This document shows positions 1 through 12,558 of a DNA stretch of 64,000 nucleotides, in pieces; the stretch's first letter is position 1, and every line of letters begins with the position of its first letter. The notes beneath the pieces were generated by a model. That model was not told the origin of the DNA, did no database searches, and saw only the letters and a program-made list of their open reading frames with translations. The DNA is taken from contig CM066994.1 in NCBI GenBank assembly GCA_033977485.1, forward strand, positions 86,490,871 through 86,554,870, written 5' to 3'. Position numbers and translations under genes: made by a program. This DNA comes from Hydrangea macrophylla (Eukaryota > Streptophyta > Magnoliopsida > Cornales > Hydrangeaceae).

Positions 1-3000
1 GACGCTCTCCCTCGATAGTGTCCCGGGACGGATCCCAAGGAGCACACTTCAGGGAAAACTAGGACTTCCTCACGCGATCCTAGAGACAAAGAGTCGCCAC
101 CTAATTTTTATCGGGAATTAGGAAACCCAAGTTTGACTCGCCCAAAATTGAATAAGGTTACTCGCCCTTCATTACCAGAAACAAGGTTCGGGGGTCTTGG
201 TACGAGAGGGGAAGGAGCCCAAGCAGGACTAAAGCACCCCCTCCTCGCCCTACCGAATGGTAGGCCTTGATTCAAATATCCTTGTTATTAATTCATAATA
301 GATGTTGTTTCCTCAAACATACTAGATAGATATATACATGGCAAAAAGAAACATCTAATGAAAATCATTTCAAGAGACTAAATCAAGTAGAAAGCGGATG
401 CTCATGCAATACAAGGGAGAAGTATACTCACAGTGGCTAGTCCCGCCCGGGACCGATGCAAATAAAGTAAACATGTCATGATATGCAAAGGGAACGAGAA
501 GACTTACATTGGTTGACTCAAGCGGAGTCGCGAAAGCAAAAAGAATGGAAACGTGCAATGCAATCATGCAACAATCCTAGATAAGATGTCTCTAACAAAT
601 AATCATATAAACGGAGACTACCCTAAAGGAAATGTGTCGTTGAAATCAAAGTTGTAAACCTAGAAAAATTCTAAAAGAAAGGATAGAGATAGTACATGAT
701 ACATGGGCACTAAGCCACATGTAGACGAGGCAAACCACAAATCGACGTCCGGGTCCAAGGCACTTAATTCTCTGCACTAAGACACCAAAAAATACCCAAA
801 GCATTGCAAAAATACAAGCAAACAAATGATATGCATGATAAACAAAGAAAACATGTCATCAATCAAATTTCCAGATTCAGCAACCTCTAATGAATCCTAT
901 CAAAAGTGGTCTTAAACATGAGCTGGATAAAAACCCTTTTACAGAAAGTTAGATACATGTCTTAGGGAACTTCTCCAAAAAGTGGGACCTCAATATCAAT
1001 TTTATTGTTTGAGAAATAAATGTTTTGGGAACAGTGGATCAGGACTGTCCACTGTTCTTGTAAAAATCATAATTAAATCTACAAAAATCATATGAAGCTC
1101 TATTTGGTGTCAAAAGAAAGCTATTTCATTGTAGTATATGATAAAAATAAACCCATGGACAATCTGTAATCACAAGGTTTCTGAAAAAGTGTTTTAAACA
1201 GACTCTGTTATTCTGGAAATTTGGTATCATTTGACAAATGAATGCAAAACATAATAGAAGTATAATAGAAGTTCATGAATCATGTTAACCAAGTTGATTT
1301 AAGCTTTTGATCTCTCATCCATTTATCCTAGGTGATTTCTAAACCAAGTTTTATTCATCAATTGTTGTTGAGTGATCAAGGTATGACCATTTTGTATACA
1401 TAATCATATTTGTAATTAAACTTAGAAAATTCCAGAATAGTTGTATCAACTTTAAACGCTTAGAAAACGATCCTAACTCGATCGTATGCTCACGATTTTA
1501 CATCGGCATATAGATATATGAGTTAGGAATCATCCCCAAAAAGCGGAACGTCGATAACTATTATAGATTTTCTGAAATTCAAGCACAAAGAGACGATGTT
1601 CAAATCTGTCAACCGATTTCTCAACAATTTCTAAAAATAGTATATGAATCCTAAAAGCTCTCAAAACGGACCGGATGAAAGCTAATTCATCAAAGTTTAC
1701 CCAGAAAATTTGAAATCCATCAAACTATGGGTTTTGATGGACCAAATCTAATGGACAAAACCAATCTGCTTTGCTGAATTTTTATCTAGTTCATTTTAAA
1801 GTGTGAGGAAAACATTTTAGTGATAGTTGAAGCTTATTAGAGAGATCAAACTCATAGATCAACTTAATTATCATGATTCCCAATCAATTTAGCCCTCAAG
1901 TTCTATGAAGAACTTTTAGATCAAGGATCAAAGGGACTTATAAATATCATGTTGGAGATGAAATTCAATAGGAATCCTAGGTAATAGGAATAATCAAGAG
2001 ATAGGTATGAACATAGAAATCATCCTTCTCATAGATCATATTTCCAAACCATCATGGAATTCAAAATAGATATATGTATATATATATAATCATGTATGCA
2101 TGAATCTAAACTAAAATTGAAGAATGAAACCAAAATTGAAAATCAAAGTGAAAAACAATCTCTAATTGTAAATTATCAATAAAAATCAAAGAGATTTGGA
2201 TCTAACTATGTGAGTGTGTGAAGAACATGAGAGGAAGAAGATGAGTGTTCTAATAAGTAGAAATAGAACTAAGTTAGATCCAAATCTTATAGATCTATAT
2301 ATACAAAGTAGGAATTAGAGATGAACTATAGTGTTTACCTCTTGGAGGATTCTCAATTATAAGACCAAAATTGATTTGAAGATCTTCTTCTTCAAGTGTT
2401 ATTCAAGTGTTCTTCAAGCACTCATCCATGGAAGTTGAGGGAGGCAATTGATGTTCAAATTGTGGTCTAATTAGCCTAAGTTAATCTAAATTCAATTCAT
2501 AATTTTCTCTCTCTAGAATTCACCTAAATTGAAAGTATATTCAAAGTATACTTATCTCTCTTGTATGTGCTTCTATGTGTGTTTGTATCTCCAAGTATAT
2601 TCAAGTGTATCTCTTCCAAGTGTCTAGTGTGTTAAGATGTGATCTCATATGAGATGTATGAGATCTTATATAGAGTTTTGAAGACTTAGCTCTTAAGTTT
2701 CAGGGTTAAAACAGGATTTTTAGAGCTTAAAAGAGGGTTAAAATGGCCATTTCGGAGCCTAAACGCAATTTCCAGGCAATTTCCTCGCAGTGGGAAGCTT
2801 CTAGAAGGGTCTGGAACTCAAAAAGCTCCGTGGAGGACACAAATGGAAGTGGCGGTTATGGTGGGACCCGCCACCCCCATACCCAAAACCGCCATTTACT
2901 ATTTGGGTCCCTCTGGTCACCCTCAAGCTCTGTTTCAAAAATCACGTGCACTGCTTTTCCAGATTTTTGTAAAAATGCTTTTTGGTGTCCGAAATCGTCC

Positions 3001-3458
3001 GTTTACGTACCGTTGGAAAGCTGTCAGGTTGAATTTCAGTATAAAAATATTTCCAGAGGTTTTATAATGAGAATTGAAGTCCAATTGAAGTCCGGAAGTC
3101 CTCCGGAACTTTCGTCGTCTTTTTGAAATCAAATGACGTCTTTTCCAAAATTGCTTTCAAATGTGCGTCGATTTCGAACTTTTCTTTAAAATTGAATCTC
3201 TGGATACCTAGAATACTGCGTTTAGAACACTTAATGTTCATATAACCCTGAGAGAATATGAATTCTGAGAGATGATTTTGACAAAACCGGGATTTATCCA
3301 TGGAAAAGGGCTTTTCTGAGCTTGAAGTCACCTTCCGAAGTCCGATCTTCTGATTGTGTGGAATCCAGTACCTTCCACGGGGTACTTTTCATCATCGAAT
3401 CCTCCAAGACGTTGTCCACCCTAAATCCTATCAGTTTGGTCAAAATTGGGTGTCTACA
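1..3458 (-). mobile_element. Ogre/Tat-like LTR, copy A (cut by window start)
   Basis: This non-coding stretch matches two other copies in the window (35756-38713 and the split copy 45285-52125). All three end on the plus strand in TGTCTACA, so the minus-strand LTR begins TGTAGACACC. The window opens about 40 bases inside the other terminus, so nearly the whole LTR is present. Orientation follows from copy C, whose PBS lies next to the opposite end. The right edge drops directly into a copia RT gene, showing that the element inserted there. A TATA-like stretch on the minus strand lies near 2670. Whether this is a solo LTR or the end of an element lying to the left cannot be decided here. Small ORFs inside it have no recognisable product. 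Confidence 0.85.
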
Positions 3459-5217
3459 CCATGCTCTCCTGACCCCACGCTAACTTCTTCTTTGGAATCA
3501 GGTATGTTACATCCCCCCGTAGTTTTCGAAGTTGATATTGCTCCTCCTCGTTACCCTACTCGCATTCGTCGCCCTTCTTCTCGCTTTATACTCTCAAGTA
3601 GTATTAACCATCCCATTTCCAAGTTTGAGTCTTAACAGGAACTGTCCAAATCTTTTCACTCATTTCTTAATGTAGTTGATTCTGTCTCTATTCCTAGCTC
3701 GGTGCATGAGGCTCTCCAGAATCCTAAGTGGGTGGCTCTATGGAAATGGAAAGGGGTGCTCTTCAGGGCGATCAGATTTGGAATCTTGTTACTCTTCCTC
3801 CTGGTAAGTGTACAGTACGCTATAAATAGTTTTTTAGTATTAAGTATTTGGCAGATGGGACTATTGATTGGTAGAAAGCACGTCTGGTGGCCAAGGGCTT
3901 TCCTCAGGTTCCTGTTAAGGACTTTGGTGGCTATGTTTGCTCCTGTAGCCAAGTTAACTATAACTCGCTTTCTAGTTTCTCTTGCTGTATCTCACTCTTG
4001 GCCTCTTCATCAACTTGACGTCAAGAATGCCTTCCTTAATGGTGATCTTTCTGAAACTATTTATATGGATCCTTTACCTGGTTTTTGGGCTTAGGGGGAG
4101 TATTCGGGAAAAATGTGTTGCCTTAAAAAATCTCTCTATGGCCTGAAATAGTCTCCTCATGCTTGGTTTGGCCATTTCAGTGAGGTGGTACTTACTATAG
4201 GTTTTACTCGATGTCACTCAGATCATAGCTATTTTCTTCATCGTAATTTCCAAGGGAAGTGTATTATTACCTCGGTTTACATCGATAATATTATTATTAT
4301 GGGTGACTATGCCTTAGGTATTGTTCAAGTTAAGCATGATCTCGGGGTGTCATTTGATATTAAGGATTTGGGTCCTCTGAGATATTTCCTTGGGATTGAG
4401 GTTGCTAGCTCATGCCAAGGTATCTCTCTATCTTAGCGAAAGTATGCTTTGGATCTCCTTTACGATACCGATATGCTTGGGTGTAGACCGGCCTCTTCTC
4501 CTATGCATCCAAACCTGAAATTATCTACTGAGTTGGGGGAATTATTACCTGATCCCTTGATATATCAGCATCTTATGAGTCATCTTATATTTGAAGAACA
4601 TAAGACCGGATTTGACATTTGCTGTTAGTATTGTAAGTCAATTTATGCACGTGGGCCTCTCAATTGGATGCTGTGTATCATATTCTCCGTTATCTTAAGA
4701 CCTTTCTGGGTCTTAGTTGATTCTTTAAGATAGGAATATAGTCAGGTCTTTCCTGTTTTACTGATGCCCAATTATGCGGGTTCAAAAAGTGATAGACGTT
4801 CTACTTCTGGTTTGTGTACCTTTCATGGTGATCACATAATATCGTGGAAAAGCAAGAAATAGGCAGTAGTCTCCCGTTCTTCTATTGAAGTTGAGTATCG
4901 TGCTATGGACGTGTGAAATACTTTAGCTTCATTCTATTCTTGATGAGTTAGGGTTTCCTATGAAGGGCTAGTTTGTTTTGTGATAATAAGTTGGCTATTA
5001 TGTTATCATCCGACGATGTCTTTCATGAGAGAATGAAGCACATAGAAGTCGATGTTCACTTTATTCGTGAAAAAATTAAGTCAGGGGTTATCTCACCAAG
5101 CTTCGTCACCTCACGTGAACAAACAACAGATATGTTTACTAACTCTATTGGTCCTGGTCTTCTTCATTCATCTCTTCACAAGCTAGGGCTAGTCGATATA
5201 TTCGCCCCAGCTTGAGG
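3459..5217 (+). pseudogene. Ale-like Ty1/copia pol relic (RT and RNase H)
   Basis: Remnant of a copia polyprotein that would reverse transcribe element RNA. Seen in order: the integrase-RT linker (PPRYPTRIRRPSSRF near 3540), the RT start (HEALQNPKWVALWK near 3705), the RT core (HQLDVKNAFLNGDL near 4008), the catalytic region, RT palm (LGPLRYFLGIEV near 4370), and a copia RNase H end ([10 protein letters not shown] to GLVDIFAPA, 4976-5215). The catalytic YVDD box reads YIDN (near 4270), so the second aspartate is lost. Several stops and frameshifts split it. Gag, protease and integrase are missing to the left, removed or displaced by the LTR that ends at 3458. The terminal GLVDI-APA followed by a GGGGGAG tract is typical of the Ale/Retrofit lineage; the lineage is inferred from that ending. 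Confidence 0.85.
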
Positions 5218-5222
5218 GGGAG

Positions 5223-5408
5223 TGTTGGAATTAGGAAATCTTTGTATTGCTGAATTTATTCTTTTTATTTTAGGTCATGTTAACTAGTCTTTATTTCATA
5301 TTTATTAGGCTTTATTTCTTTCCTTTTTATGGCTTTCTAGCTTTGTATATATATACATACATGGGATTAGTTTAATAAAATTATTCTTTTCCCTAAACTC
5401 TTTTGACA
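5223..5408 (+). repeat. 3' LTR of the Ale-like copia relic
   Basis: A polypurine tract (TTGAGGGGGAG) ends at 5222 and is followed by TGTTGGAATTAGG, the usual copia LTR start. The tract holds a TATA-like run (TATATATACATACA near 5347) and an AATAAAA signal near 5373. I placed the end at the first plausible CA (TTTTGACA). The 5' LTR is not in the window, so the end is approximate. Confidence 0.6.
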
Positions 5409-7399
5409 ATATGCCCTAGCCCTTCTATTTTGGTAAAAGAATAGCTTATTAAGATTCATGGTATTATTGACTCGTTGAATTTTGAAGCTATACTAGGCGA
5501 AAGAAAGTGAGATAGAAATGAAAGAATACTCAAGAAAATTGGAATTTTGTTCTAATAAAGATAGTCATTTGGATTTATAGCTAATTATTTCCTATGTGGA
5601 TCTCTTTAAATGGTGTTTAAAGTTTCACAATTTTGTAAGTTCGACAAAGAATATTGTGAATACTTGAATAAACCTTGAGGTTAGTGGAAGTAATTTGATG
5701 TGGATAATCTTTCATTTTTAGCCATTGTCTTAAATTACTACATACAAATGACTTATTTGATTCTCTCCAACTTTTGAAATAGAGGTTTTAAGTGAATTCT
5801 TCTGTCATTGGACATAAAAATCACAAACAGATGTCTTAAAAAGACATTACGTTTATCTTATGAGCAGATTTTGGAGACATTCAGCATGAATGAATGTACT
5901 AACGATCTTAAAGGTTGGACGATACTTGTAAATAATTAAGAATAATTAATAGAGCAACTTTATGGCTGTTGGCTAAGTATTTGTTTTCTCAAGGTCATGG
6001 TGATGTTTATTGAGACCCTAAAAGTTTTGTTGTAATAAAATTTCTTTTAAAGACTTAAGACATGTAATAAGTTTATTGTGATAAGTTTATTGTGATAAAG
6101 TTTCTTTAAAAGAATGATAGGTATTATAAGTTATGTAAGTACATTAAGATAAAATATTTGTCTCTTAAAAAAGAAGTTCAGAAACGATGAATGTCAATTG
6201 AACACATTAGTACGAGTTTTAACATAGAAAAATAATTCATGAAAGTTATACTAAAGACATTTATGAAGCATGCTAAATAACTTGGGTATTGCCAATAGAA
6301 GGTTTGAATTATGGATTGCTAGTGCTTATTGTTTGACATGATATTTTGGAAGGTTTGAATTATGGATTGCTAGTGCTTATTGTTTGACATGATATTTTGA
6401 TCAATTATTTTGTATTCTTAAATTTCTGTCTTGCATTAATGTGTACATATATATAAATATATATGTGAATGAATGAATATGACATAAATGATATTTTCAA
6501 AAACATTATGAGACCATTAATATAAATTCCCAATTTATAGGCCTTGTTGAATAAGTCATTAGTATCGTAGTACATGGAAGGGACCATACTCTTAATTTAG
6601 CATGAATCCGCCATGACTCACATTTGTGGTTTATTTAATTAAGGCGAACCAGTAAGAACTAACTAACTTTATTTTATTGTGCACTTTATGTTCCTTGAAT
6701 TAGAACATAAGGATTATTATACGGACCAAGTAGGAGACTATTGAAATTAATTTTGTTTAATATAAATTCAAAATTAATTTCCTTTTCTAACTTTATGTGG
6801 TCCATATAATAATATAGGTCTAATAAGGATATAATTAGGAAAGTGTATATTGATAAGGATTGTGTGGGAATTAGTTTCCTAATTCAAACCTACTATGATC
6901 GATGGAAGGTAGAAATTAAGTCCTATTAATTATGAATTCGGTCCTTTCTTTCCCTATGACTAAGTAGGCGGTTCCATTAGAAACCAACAACATGTGAATA
7001 CACATATTATACATAAAAGATGGTTTATAGGGCAAGAGCGAGAAATCCAATATCCAAGCTTTGTAGATTGCAAAGTCCAGTTCGTTATCGTCACCAAGTA
7101 ACTGTCGCACGGTTCAAAGGTATTCTGTCTTGAGATTATGGTTATTGATCAAGGTATGAAATTTACAATTTTAATTTATAGTTGTTATGTTGTGACTTGT
7201 GAGATCATGAAGATCACGATCTTAGAGATTTATAGTTCATGTCTTATTAGATTTAGGTATATACGATTGTATACTTCCGCCTTTCGCATTTATGGAATTT
7301 CTAACACAAATTTCTAAAAAGATAAAATATTTTATTTGTTTAAATGACTTTAGCACCTATTCGTTAATGCAATAATATTTATTTGTATTTTTCCACAAT
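5409..7399. other. AT-rich stretch without a gene
   Basis: About 2 kb of AT-rich sequence between the copia relic and the Tat-type LTR. I see no ORF with a recognisable protein on either strand. The part around 7100-7305, ending in TTTCTAACA, has the texture of a copia LTR end, but no PBS or partner LTR is visible. The tandem duplication at 6298-6399 is the only clear structure. Confidence 0.5.
6298..6399. repeat. Perfect 2 x 51-bp tandem duplication
   Basis: Two adjacent 51-bp units, 6298-6348 and 6349-6399, starting GAAGGTTTGAATTATGG, are identical by eye. The copies look recent compared with the decayed surroundings. No coding role is seen. Confidence 0.9.
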
Positions 7400-7978
7400 C
7401 ATTATCTAATATGTGCAAAATTATCCAGCAAAGGCAAAAGCTCTATCTCTATTTAACCCAAGCAGTTCGCCTCGTGTTATCCTTTCCCGACCAACAGGCC
7501 GGGAATGAAGTACGGGCCAGACTAGTCACAGGCGCAGCCCGATCATGTCCAATGACATGCTCCAGTATAAGCCAGATAGTTTCCTACATAGGCTAGAAGA
7601 CTAATGGAAAGAGAAGATTGTTTCCTAATCCAATTAGAAAACACCCGCGATTTGTGCTAATCAATCCCAATCTGATTATATTACCTTATCAACATTACTT
7701 ACCTTGTACGAGTAGGTCTCTTGTATCTATAAAAGAGACTACTCACCCCCTTCAAGGGAGTCGTACACTTTTTATCTCACGGGCATAAGTTTTACTTGGC
7801 CGATCTCTGGTAGCTCCATTCTTATTATTGGTTCACCAAAGGCCCTCGGCTGATTCATTCCATAGTATAAGTGCTCTGACACATCACATGGACGTCGGTC
7901 TCTTCTTTAACAGGGCTAAACCACATAATTCTCATCTCATTCTTCTTATTCTCTCTTAACCATATCTAGGCATCATCA
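7400..7978 (+). repeat. 5' LTR of the Tat-type gypsy element
   Basis: The stretch ends in CATCATCA two bases before a Tat-type primer binding site, so it is the 3' end of a 5' LTR. It contains a TATA box followed by a CCCCCTTCAAGGG palindrome, as in Tat-lineage LTRs. The left end is uncertain because no 3' LTR of this element could be found for comparison; the start given is a guess within a few hundred bases. Confidence 0.6.
7728..7735 (+). promoter_or_regulatory. TATA box of the Tat-type LTR
   Basis: TATAAAAG, about 250 bases before the PBS, which is a normal distance for an LTR promoter (R and U5 would follow). Confidence 0.6.
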
Positions 7979-7981
7979 CTT

Positions 7982-7999
7982 TGGCACCGTCTATGGGAA
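7982..7999 (+). other. Primer binding site, Tat-type
   Basis: TGGCACCGTCTATGGGAA, three bases after the LTR end at 7978. The Tat/Retand group carries a closely similar TGGCGCCGTCTGTGGGAA-like PBS; the two differences here fit decay. Confidence 0.75.
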
Positions 8000-8042
8000 T
8001 TGATCGATTTGTTAAGATAAACAAATCTTTTGACTGATCGCT

Positions 8043-9620
8043 ATGCCGGCGAAGAACGGTAAGAAGACTGCAACCCCAACAGGTCAGGCGGATTCGCAGG
8101 CCAGGTAACTAGTGGCCTCCATGACCTTAGATCAAATCACCGCAGCTCTTGCACAACTCCTGGAGGGCTAGTGTCAAGCGTAGCAACAAATTGAAGCACT
8201 GCTGGTCCGGCAGAATAAGCCCCCTCAAAACAAGGATTAGTTCAGGAATGACGCGTGTAATCAGGTGCCTGTGCGGACCCTATGGCATGCCTATACTGCA
8301 CCATTATCCCCCATGGCTTGGGGGAGACCCGAGAATGATGAGTGTAGCCGTGGCCCTGAGCAGACTCGGCAATGTGCCCGGGCCAACCTAAGCCGAGCGA
8401 GGGATGCCAGAGAAATCATCAATGATAGACGTGCTACCAAAAGGGAGGGGCAAAGGCAAACGGCCCAGTAATCAGCCCAGGGTGGCCCGGCCAGGAGTCG
8501 AGGTGACCTTAGGCATACAATTAACCAAAGTCAAAGCCATGCACTTTCCCTAAGGACAACACACTTTGTAGAGGAGGCTTCTTCATCTGACCCGACCTAC
8601 CGTATCGAATAGAACGGGATATCGTTCGGGAGGATGTCGAGGCCTACATCTATGACCTGCAGAGACATATTGAGAAGTTGAGTCGCAAATCAGGTCGTGA
8701 TTACACCAATACCGAAATTAAGTTATCTTTCACCATTCGTATCACAGGTTTTCCAATTCTGCACAAATTCAAGCAACCTCACCTTAATTCTTATGACTGT
8801 TTGGGGAGCCTGGTCGATCATTTCTGGACTTATAAGGCTCAGATGGCGTTAGTTACCAATGCTGATGAACTTCTCTACCTGGCCTTTCCCAGCACCCTTA
8901 AAGGGCTAGCCGTACTGTGGTCCACTCACTCAAATCCCGATCGGTTAGCGACTTTAAAGCGCTCAGTAAGCTCTTTGTCAGCCAGTACGTGGGTATGCTC
9001 GACTGATCGCAGTCGAACACCTAGCTATTGGCTATCAAGTAATGCAAAAGAGAATCACTGAAGGACTATGTTGACTGATTCAATCAACAAAAGCTTTAGA
9101 TCTGCAACCTGAACGAAATAGTGGTAATCATAGACTTTTACAAAGGGGTTCAAAACACCAAGGTAGCTACGTCGTTCCACCGTGGCCGACCGGCTACCCT
9201 GGTTGAACTCTCAGAGAGGATTGGGAAGTACATCGATATTGAGGAATTCCTAAAATCTAATCAGGAAAGTTTTGCTAAAGACGACTCCCCAAAAGCCAAG
9301 CAAAAGTGGGAGAGTTTAGAGAAGAATTTCGGGAAGCGGCCGAGGCAGGATCAGCAGTGGGGTAGTCGGGATCAGACCTCGATCGCTTTCACACTGCATT
9401 CTTATCCTATTCAAGAAGTTATGGTCACTGGTGAAACATAGAAACTGCTTAAGAAGCCAAATAAACTCAAAAGCCCGCCTGAGAAAAAGAACAAGAGCAA
9501 GTACTACCGGTATCACAAAGATCACGACCACGATATGGAGGATTGTTTTAAGCTCCAAATTACCATCGAGAAACTCATTGAGTAGGGTCATTTGGCTGAG
9601 TTTGTCACCATAGATAGATG
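8043..9620 (+). pseudogene. Tat-type gag relic
   Basis: Broken gag polyprotein of the Tat element that once formed the particle core. The start MPAKNGKKTATPTG at 8043 follows the PBS by 44 bases. The capsid part is recognisable from about 8790 (YKAQMALVTNADELL, LAFPSTLKGLAVLWF-like) to 9440. The C-terminal zinc-binding stretch (YYRYHKDHDHDMEDC, near 9500) is the Tat form, in which histidines and cysteines replace the ordinary CCHC knuckle. Many stops and at least three frameshifts make it non-functional. It is collinear with the protease region that follows. Confidence 0.8.
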
Positions 9621-9672
9621 ACCGCGACAAGATACCCAGGCTCCTTAGTAGCCATAACCCCTCGACCACAAT

Positions 9673-10622
9673 AACATGGTCATCAGAAGAACGTTGGGCA
9701 GAGGGAACTCATAGTTGGCCAGGAAGATGCATGCTCAGGCATCTTGGTTGAATGTCCAGCAAGTCAAACCAACCAACTCCTCTTTGCATGATTTCCTGAC
9801 CTTCTCGTCCGATGATGTCAGAGACCTACACTACCCCCATGATGATCTACTGGTAGTGACACTCTCAATAGCCAATTACGTAGTGAAGAAGGTGCTCGTG
9901 GACACCGGTAGCTCCTCTAATATATTGTTCACCTCAGCTTTTGACTAGTTCGAAATATCAAGGGATAGGCTTCAACCAGTGGCCACTCCCTTGATAGGAT
10001 TCAACAGATTCAGCAAGCAATTACTTGGGAGGATCAAGCTACTAGTTCTTTTGGGGACCTACCCACAATAGGTCTCTATGCTCACAAATCTTGTTGTATT
10101 GGAGACTCCATCTGCCTACAATGTCATCCTGGGGAGGCCAACACTCAATAAGGCCAGGTTAGTTATGTCAACTTACAACTTGGTTGTTGAATTCCCGACC
10201 CGACAGGGGCCCAAAAAATATGAGAGGAGACTGGTTATCACCTGGAGCTGCTATGTTAGTTCATTGCACAAAGAGGCTATTTCAGAAGCACTAAATATTC
10301 AAGAGATTGACCCAAGAGATGCTAAGGACATTGTCAGGCCAGTCGAAGAACTCGACCAGGTGGTGTTAGATCCTCAATTTCCCGACCGGTCTGTTAGCAT
10401 CGACACCTTCCTAGAATCAGATCTTAAGGAAAAGCTAGTACAATTCTTGAGGCAAAAATAGGGTGTCTAGGTCATGTCCTATCGATTCAACGTTGATCCG
10501 AGCCACCGCTGGGTCAAATAAAAGAGAAGGGGAATGGCCCCTAAAAGGCAGGGAACTATAAGCGAGGAAGATGGAAAGCTTCTCAAAGAAAAATTGATTC
10601 GAGAAGTGCAATACCCTGATTG
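9673..10622 (+). pseudogene. Tat-type protease and RT N-terminus
   Basis: Aspartic protease region of the same gypsy element. The active-site motif VLVDTGSSSNILF lies at about 9894-9932 and the flap-side motif YNVILGRPTLNKAR near 10117. The linker and RT start (KRQGTISEEDGKLL, EKLIREVQYPDW) run to 10622. Several stops interrupt it. The conserved RT sequence then breaks off and resumes at 16765, with roughly 60 expected residues absent, at the place where the copia element entered. Confidence 0.8.
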
Positions 10623-11651
10623 GTGATTGTTGTATTTAATTATTGGTTTGGTTTTAAGGCATGTGTAAAGGGCGTTGCGACTTCAATCCTATGAAGAGGA
10701 AAGTTGCATCGGCTTCCCTAGCCTTCTTTTGTTTTCTTATTGTTGATTTCTATTTCTAGATAAATTATAAGCTTTAAAAGAAGCATAGGTCCAATATAAT
10801 AGAATTAAAAAATCCATGAAGATGGAGAAGCAAGTCATTGTCCATGAAGATGGAGCTGGAGGCAATCAAACCACGAAGGAGGTTTTATGGAGATAGAACC
10901 ATGGGAGATAGAGGCATATGAATGCCTTTGTTTCAATTTTAGTTCTTTGTTTTATGTGCTTGGTTGTGATTGGCATTTAATTATATTGTTACTACTTGCA
11001 TGCTCGTAAAATAAGTTTTCTAAAATAAAATTCAAAAACTATTTCAACACATTAGTAAACATTAGATGTTTATGGGTAATGTTTGGAAACAATTTCAAAA
11101 GAAAAATCCTTTACTACCAAATCTAGTGGGAGAGGGTCTTATTTATAACACCCACGATCTTCCATTAATGTTTCACTGTAAGATGATTAGTGCATTCTGT
11201 GTCACCTCGCCAGGGGTGATCATTCCATATGGAGGGTACACTACTCATTGGCTACTAGATGTGAACTTCCTATGGATAGGATCAATCAGACGTGTTAGAG
11301 GGTGACCACCATACAGAGGCTCTACATGAGGCGGTTGTGATTGGATTCTAGTAATGGTATACACCAGCTAAGCTATATATGGATAAGGAATCCCACATGG
11401 GGCATTATTCAAAAACTTAGAGATCAACTAGGTTCGAGAGTCATAATTTATTTTGCAAGAGTTGCATAGTAGACAAGTCATGATAAGTCGAAAGATCGAA
11501 CATTGACCACCACACAGAAGCTTTGTTCTTTCGTTTCGATATTCTGGCGACTTTGTTTTTAAAATAAGAGTTTTAAGGATTCTTTTATTTCAAACTATCA
11601 AAATATGATATCCATATTTATTTTTTCTTTTGATTTTTACAGTAAATCATA
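10623..11651. other. Unresolved 5' part of the nested copia
   Basis: About 1 kb without a recognisable gene. It should hold the 5' LTR and PBS but matches neither the 3' LTR nor the usual TGGTATCAGAGC primer site. Two similar short boxes (GACCACCATACAGAGGCT near 11304 and GACCACCACACAGAAGCT near 11506) recur. A 79-codon ORF at 11066 has no visible homology. Confidence 0.4.
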
Positions 11652-12545
11652 ATGTCTGGATCTACATTTAGTCCACTTGCCACCATACTCACTCAAAACA
11701 AATTAATTGGAAATAACTACACAGAAAGGAAATGAAACCTTGACATCATTTCAACTGTGGAGGATCACATATATGTCCTCACGACCCCATGCCCCGAAGA
11801 ACCCATGGTAAATGTTTCGGTAGCTGCCAAATGCGAGTTCGATAAATGGAACAAGTCGAATGGAATGGCCCGTTGCTACATTTTGGCCTCAATAGCTGGT
11901 GTGTTGCAACACCAATTCCAGTCGAACAATTCTGCCAGTGACATTATCGAATCCCTGAAAAAGATGTTTGGGGAGCATGGCATGCTTGCCAGACAGGTAG
12001 CCATGCAGAAGATAATGAGTGCTAAGATGTCAAAAGGGACTCCAGTCAAAGAACATGTTTTAAAAATGATTGGTTATTTGAACGAGCTAGAGACCCTATG
12101 TGCCAACATTGACGCACAAACCCAAGTTGATATGATCCTCAATACGCTGCTGCCGTCATTCGCTCAATTTAAACTAAACTATAATATGAATAAAATGGAT
12201 TTTTGAATGAGCGAATTAATGAACTCTTTACTAGCAGTGGAAGGGGTGATCAATCCTGGGGGCAACATTTTGATCGTTGAGAAAAGCTCTTCTTCCTCCC
12301 GATCTACACCAAAAGGCAAGAAAGAGAAGAAGAAGGCTGGCACTGGTGGTCCAAGTGTTGGACCGGTCCCTAAGATTGCAAAATCTAAGAAAAAAGGTAA
12401 GGGCAAAGGAAAGGTGGGTGGCCAAGGCAAAGGAAAGTGTTTCTAATGCGGTGAGAAGGGCCACTGAAAGAGAAATTGTCCAGAATTCTTAGCTACAAGA
12501 GTTCAAGGTATGATTGAATCACATGTGATTGAAGTAAGTTTTATA
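11652..12545 (+). pseudogene. Copia gag relic with CCHC knuckle
   Basis: The start MSGSTFSPLATILTQNKL at 11652 leads into a UBN2-type copia gag (HQFQSNNSASDIIESLKKMF, MIGYLNELETL). A lysine-rich linker follows, then a zinc knuckle C-X2-C-X4-H-X4-C at about 12437-12480. Stops fall inside the first Cys pair and at a usual Trp position of the knuckle. A stop at 12204 separates capsid and basic parts. The protease expected next is missing: the sequence passes within about 60 bases into the integrase, so protease appears to be deleted. Confidence 0.85.
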
Positions 12546-12558
12546 ACGGATACTTATA

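Noticed and set aside
2635..2680. CTCATATGAG palindrome as part of the TATA-upstream palindrome pattern
   Set aside because: In the minus-strand orientation of this LTR it lies downstream of the TATA-like stretch and occurs once, not as an array.
10623..11651. 5' LTR of the nested Tork-like copia
   Set aside because: The stretch does not resemble the 3' LTR at 15259-16764 and no copia PBS follows it, so I left it unassigned.
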